NCBI GenBank assembly: GCA_001784635.1
Contig: MFRS01000008.1
Coordinates: 1 to 6,749 of the forward strand
Source of the DNA: Candidatus Micrarchaeota archaeon RBG_16_49_10
Lineage (GTDB): Archaea > Aenigmatarchaeota > Aenigmatarchaeia > CG10238-14
Length of the DNA stretch: 6,749 nt
Reading direction: 5' to 3'
Shown here: one piece after another, positions 5,601 through 6,749 of the stretch
Layout: the number at the start of each line of letters is the position of its first letter
Position numbering within the stretch: position 1 is the first letter of the stretch
Program-made: the position numbers and the translations under genes
The notes under the pieces: model-generated
Told to the model about the DNA's origin: nothing
Databases searched by the model: none
The model's input: the letters and a program-made list of their open reading frames with translations, nothing else

Positions 5601-6749
5601 TCTGCATCTGTCTCTGTCCTCTTCACCCCTGACACCAACACCACTGCTTATCCCTCCTCGGCCACAATCCAGTGCAACATCACGACGGGCGACAGCGGGG
5701 CCACTTTGACCTTGTACAGGAACGGGACCAGTGCTTCTTCGGGGAGCGGAAATAGAAGCCTGAGCGAGAACCCTGGGGCTGGCTACTGGAACTACACATG
5801 CACGTATGACGCTAGCGAGAGCTACACAGCCTCCTCGAACAATGACAACTGGCTCACCGTGGAGAGGGCGAGCCCGATGAACACGATGCTTGCGGCGAAC
5901 AACATGACGCTGACGGTGGGCGGGAGCAACTCGCAGTTCAGCAGCGCCTGGGCTGGCGACAGCGGAATAAACGCGAGCCTGGGAGATGTTGGTTCTGCTA
6001 CAGCACCAACAGTCTTCAACAAGGATGGGACGTGGTACATGATTGCAGGGAAGGATGCCTCAGAAGAAGAATGGGGGTTCATCGGTTACAACTGGACAGG
6101 TTCCGCTTGGCAGGGCGATAGTAGGATAAATGCAAGTCTTGTAAATGTAGGAAGTTTTTCAGCACCAACAGTCTTCAACAAGGATGGCACGTGGTACTTA
6201 ATTATAGGAAATCTTGAAGGTAATTTCATCGGCTTCAATTGGACGGGGACGACTTGGCAACAGGACAGCCAAATAAACGCGAGCCTGGATGATGTAGGGC
6301 AAGATTCAGTACCGACAGTCTTCAATAAGGACGGGACTTGGTACTTGATTAGTGGAGAGGTTAATGGTGGATTCTATGGGTTCAACTGGACTGGGACGGC
6401 TTGGCAGGGGGATAACAAGATAAACACGAGCCTGGGGGGTGTGGGATATCGATCAACACCATCGGTGTTCAATAAGGACGGGACTTGGTACTTGATTAGT
6501 GGAGAGATTAATAGTGGATTCTATGGGTTCAACTGGACTGGGACGGCTTGGCAGGGGGATAGTGGGATAAACGCGAGCCTGGGGGATATTGGAGCGAATA
6601 CAGTGCCTGCGGTGTTCAATAAGGACGGGACTTGGTACTTGATTAGCGGAGAGGTTAATGGTGGATTCTATGGGTTCAACCGCACCGAAACGGCGACCGC
6701 AAATCTGGGAAACAGCGTGTTGGGCTCCGAGACGAACGAGGGCGACGGC
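2688..6749 (+). CDS. Giant exported surface protein: anchor, acidic linker, beta-helix, Ig-like domain, beta-propeller (3' end outside window)
   Basis: Open for 1354 codons to the edge. An N-terminal positive-plus-hydrophobic segment (residues 4-23, RKIFFLLVFGAISAYLIL) is a signal peptide or signal anchor. Residues 126-224 are an acidic Ser/Thr/Asn/Glu/Pro linker. Residues 225-604 are beta-rich and hold a Ca-binding-like loop DGNGNGLVD (444-452) followed by WKVPHLSNQTYEI. Residues 605-968 form a NosD-type right-handed beta-helix, with the opening motif LDCQGHTIDG (about 646-654), turns of 22-24 residues from 700, and the ending GGNYW then DANKDGFCD (940-948). An Ig-like domain with Cys996 and Cys1038 follows, then five propeller-like repeats (1087 on). 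N-x-S/T sequons are dense, implying a glycosylated cell-surface adhesin or recognition protein; this role is inference. TTG at 2688 is chosen because no in-frame ATG lies between the upstream stop (2649) and 2769, and the latter would lose the hydrophobic segment. Strand-opposite frames inside are shadows. Confidence 0.9.
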   Translation, partial: MITRKIFFLLVFGAISAYLILHAYNPRMTGFFGKASVDYVQSIDISLSENGSYGILLSDKPLPEGCYLGRFSLSGTIKATDGPGYFRVFLSGNGSSILVVNKSFEGLSESPISGFLVEGGDIGIANDSNEEGNFSEGVPLLEEPPLSNASENSTQGEISEPANSSENASALGESLNQTPDFVGIYNETPETTTEIPTTTTMEATSNETNQEATTEPPITTTPSLTVELLGECEETCDLSAFNLTQLSYSLDFEISPGLVAEVTEARYSWLCSPEEEKPEQIANVTQPEETSLVQGEAEVGKPVRWTMRVSSNSSRVVAEVPEKSSNLEVNGVYDGSLKPLGHDKIRELDEKKVGISSESDRPGKKTLLLEGETTDYEIEYETPAPEMDEIQIGPHRKTVTIYSDFGYENVLAYTTIADAKASAINLYHITENGKEAVNDMEYMDGNGNGLVDGLRWKVPHLSNQTYEISITVLNPYTYLRDGDTWTVAFNTSGVGNLTISSPNAGWAEFQQDNGDTFDEMSFLDLKCGDVSLKDRLKLISFDGDYNSYASLTDADSVDGEKLLIEDYSCDDTGYLSNYMIKAGYATLLFEFANENMTVTDHAYDPTNITDCSTLSENNTIYYLTQDITGSSSMSCMNLTAFNTTLDCQGHTIDGLATTSSVGINSTWNPALNNNNTIRDCYITDWYRGINLLRTNYNTLYNLTLHNNSYAGVFIRGTNNTVYNTTATNSTLTAGILIDISYNTTIYNVTLKYNYDGLENWGSYDDLFYNINTSDNMGRGIKEQNCNRAVIFNVTAVNNAAQGIWINDANFTTAYNIISSNNANGLSVKASYNCTFYNMTLKSNYWDGIEFYSESHNNTAYNLTVASNTIRGIYVSNSSSNLIYNSLFNNTLNAYFATYIYNNSWNATQQAGARIYSNGNQMGGNYWTNSTGNGYSDTCTDANKDGFCDSAYILDPGSTGNNTDYLPLSDEASASVSVLFTPDTNTTAYPSSATIQCNITTGDSGATLTLYRNGTSASSGSGNRSLSENPGAGYWNYTCTYDASESYTASSNNDNWLTVERASPMNTMLAANNMTLTVGGSNSQFSSAWAGDSGINASLGDVGSATAPTVFNKDGTWYMIAGKDASEEEWGFIGYNWTGSAWQGDSRINASLVNVGSFSAPTVFNKDGTWYLIIGNLEGNFIGFNWTGTTWQQDSQINASLDDVGQDSVPTVFNKDGTWYLISGEVNGGFYGFNWTGTAWQGDNKINTSLGGVGYRSTPSVFNKDGTWYLISGEINSGFYGFNWTGTAWQGDSGINASLGDIGANTVPAVFNKDGTWYLISGEVNGGFYGFNRTETATANLGNSVLGSETNEGDG
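3063..3362 (+). other. Low-complexity Ser/Thr/Glu/Asn/Pro linker within the surface protein
   Basis: Residues 126-225 are dominated by Ser, Thr, Glu, Asn and Pro, with many N-x-S/T sequons (NAS, NSS, NQT, NET) and Thr runs such as TTTT. Such segments in archaeal and bacterial surface proteins act as extended, glycosylated stalks that hold folded domains away from the membrane. The N-terminal membrane segment lies about 100 residues before it. Confidence 0.75.
4785..5399 (+). repeat. Beta-helix turns: nine degenerate 22-24-residue repeats
   Basis: Within the surface protein, [Y/F]N pairs recur at residues 700, 722, 746, 768, 791, 814, 836, 860 and 883, i.e. spacings of 22, 24, 22, 23, 23, 22, 24 and 23. 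Each unit runs YN-x-T, then an Asn-rich turn, then a G-[I/V/L]-x-[I/V/F] strand. This is the pattern of parallel beta-helix turns (PbH1/NosD-like). The repeats are conserved only at protein level; the DNA has diverged, unlike the downstream propeller units. Confidence 0.85.
5946..6680 (+). repeat. Five tandem beta-propeller-like blades, 147-159 bp units
   Basis: FNKDGTWY recurs five times; its Lys codon starts at 6021, 6180, 6327, 6474 and 6621, so the spacings are 159, 147, 147 and 147 bases (53 and 49 residues). Each unit runs W-x-GDS-x-INASLGD-x-G, a variable triplet, P-x-VFNKDGTWYLISG, then GFYGFNWTGT. The array opens with a W-x-GDS strand and its last unit loses the NWTG end (NRTETATA), so it looks like exactly five blades. 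Units 3 to 5 are nearly identical in DNA across their second halves. The repeats resemble five-bladed Trp-rich lectin propellers in size and layout; homology was not tested. Confidence 0.9.

Noticed and set aside
5822..6325. Two minus-strand open frames with repeated segments (such as YHVPSLLKTVGA)
   Set aside because: The repetition simply mirrors the propeller repeats on the plus strand; no promoter or start supports these frames.
6021..6680. Regular repeats considered as a CRISPR array
   Set aside because: Units are 147 bases, keep the reading frame and code for conserved Trp/Gly-rich blades; there are no short repeats with unique spacers.
5946..6680. Variable patches considered as a diversity-generating retroelement target
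   Set aside because: The variable codons are not the adenine-derived (AAC-like) type, the variation is among tandem blades rather than at one C-terminal site, and no reverse transcriptase or template repeat is visible in the window.

Overview
The window looks like archaeal chromosomal DNA, most likely from a small-genome lineage of the DPANN type. The domain call (archaeal) is well supported; the lineage is inference. The evidence is an archaeal-style type IA DNA topoisomerase, TATA boxes placed about 26-29 bases ahead of start codons with little or no 5' leader, and a very long Asn/Thr/Ser-rich, sequon-rich exported protein that carries a NosD-type beta-helix.

Layout. Positions 1-2577 hold four genes, all on the minus strand, each with its own recognisable promoter. 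From right to left they are a 76-residue unknown protein (2347-2577), a 118-residue unknown protein with five cysteines (1912-2268), a 155-residue coiled-coil protein (1388-1855), and the first 451 codons of DNA topoisomerase I (1-1353, running off the left edge). The two unknown genes look richer in A+T than topA or the surface protein. A 110-base divergent spacer (2578-2687) carries promoters in both directions. From 2688 to the right edge, one plus-strand frame of 1354 codons stays open. It encodes a giant exported protein with an N-terminal membrane anchor or signal, an acidic Ser/Thr/Glu/Asn/Pro linker, beta-rich cysteine-containing domains, a right-handed beta-helix of at least nine 22-24-residue turns, a Ca-binding-like loop, an Ig-like domain, and five tandem blades of a probable beta-propeller.

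How the parts relate. The left genes are housekeeping (topA) plus unknowns. No shared pathway with the surface protein is evident, because the two blocks are divergently transcribed. The surface protein is the most interesting object. It combines a beta-helix stalk with stacked N-glycosylation sequons and a propeller whose blades are almost identical in DNA except for short variable patches at the same place in every blade. This suggests an adhesin or recognition protein. No CRISPR array, tRNA, rRNA, insertion sequence or transposase was seen.
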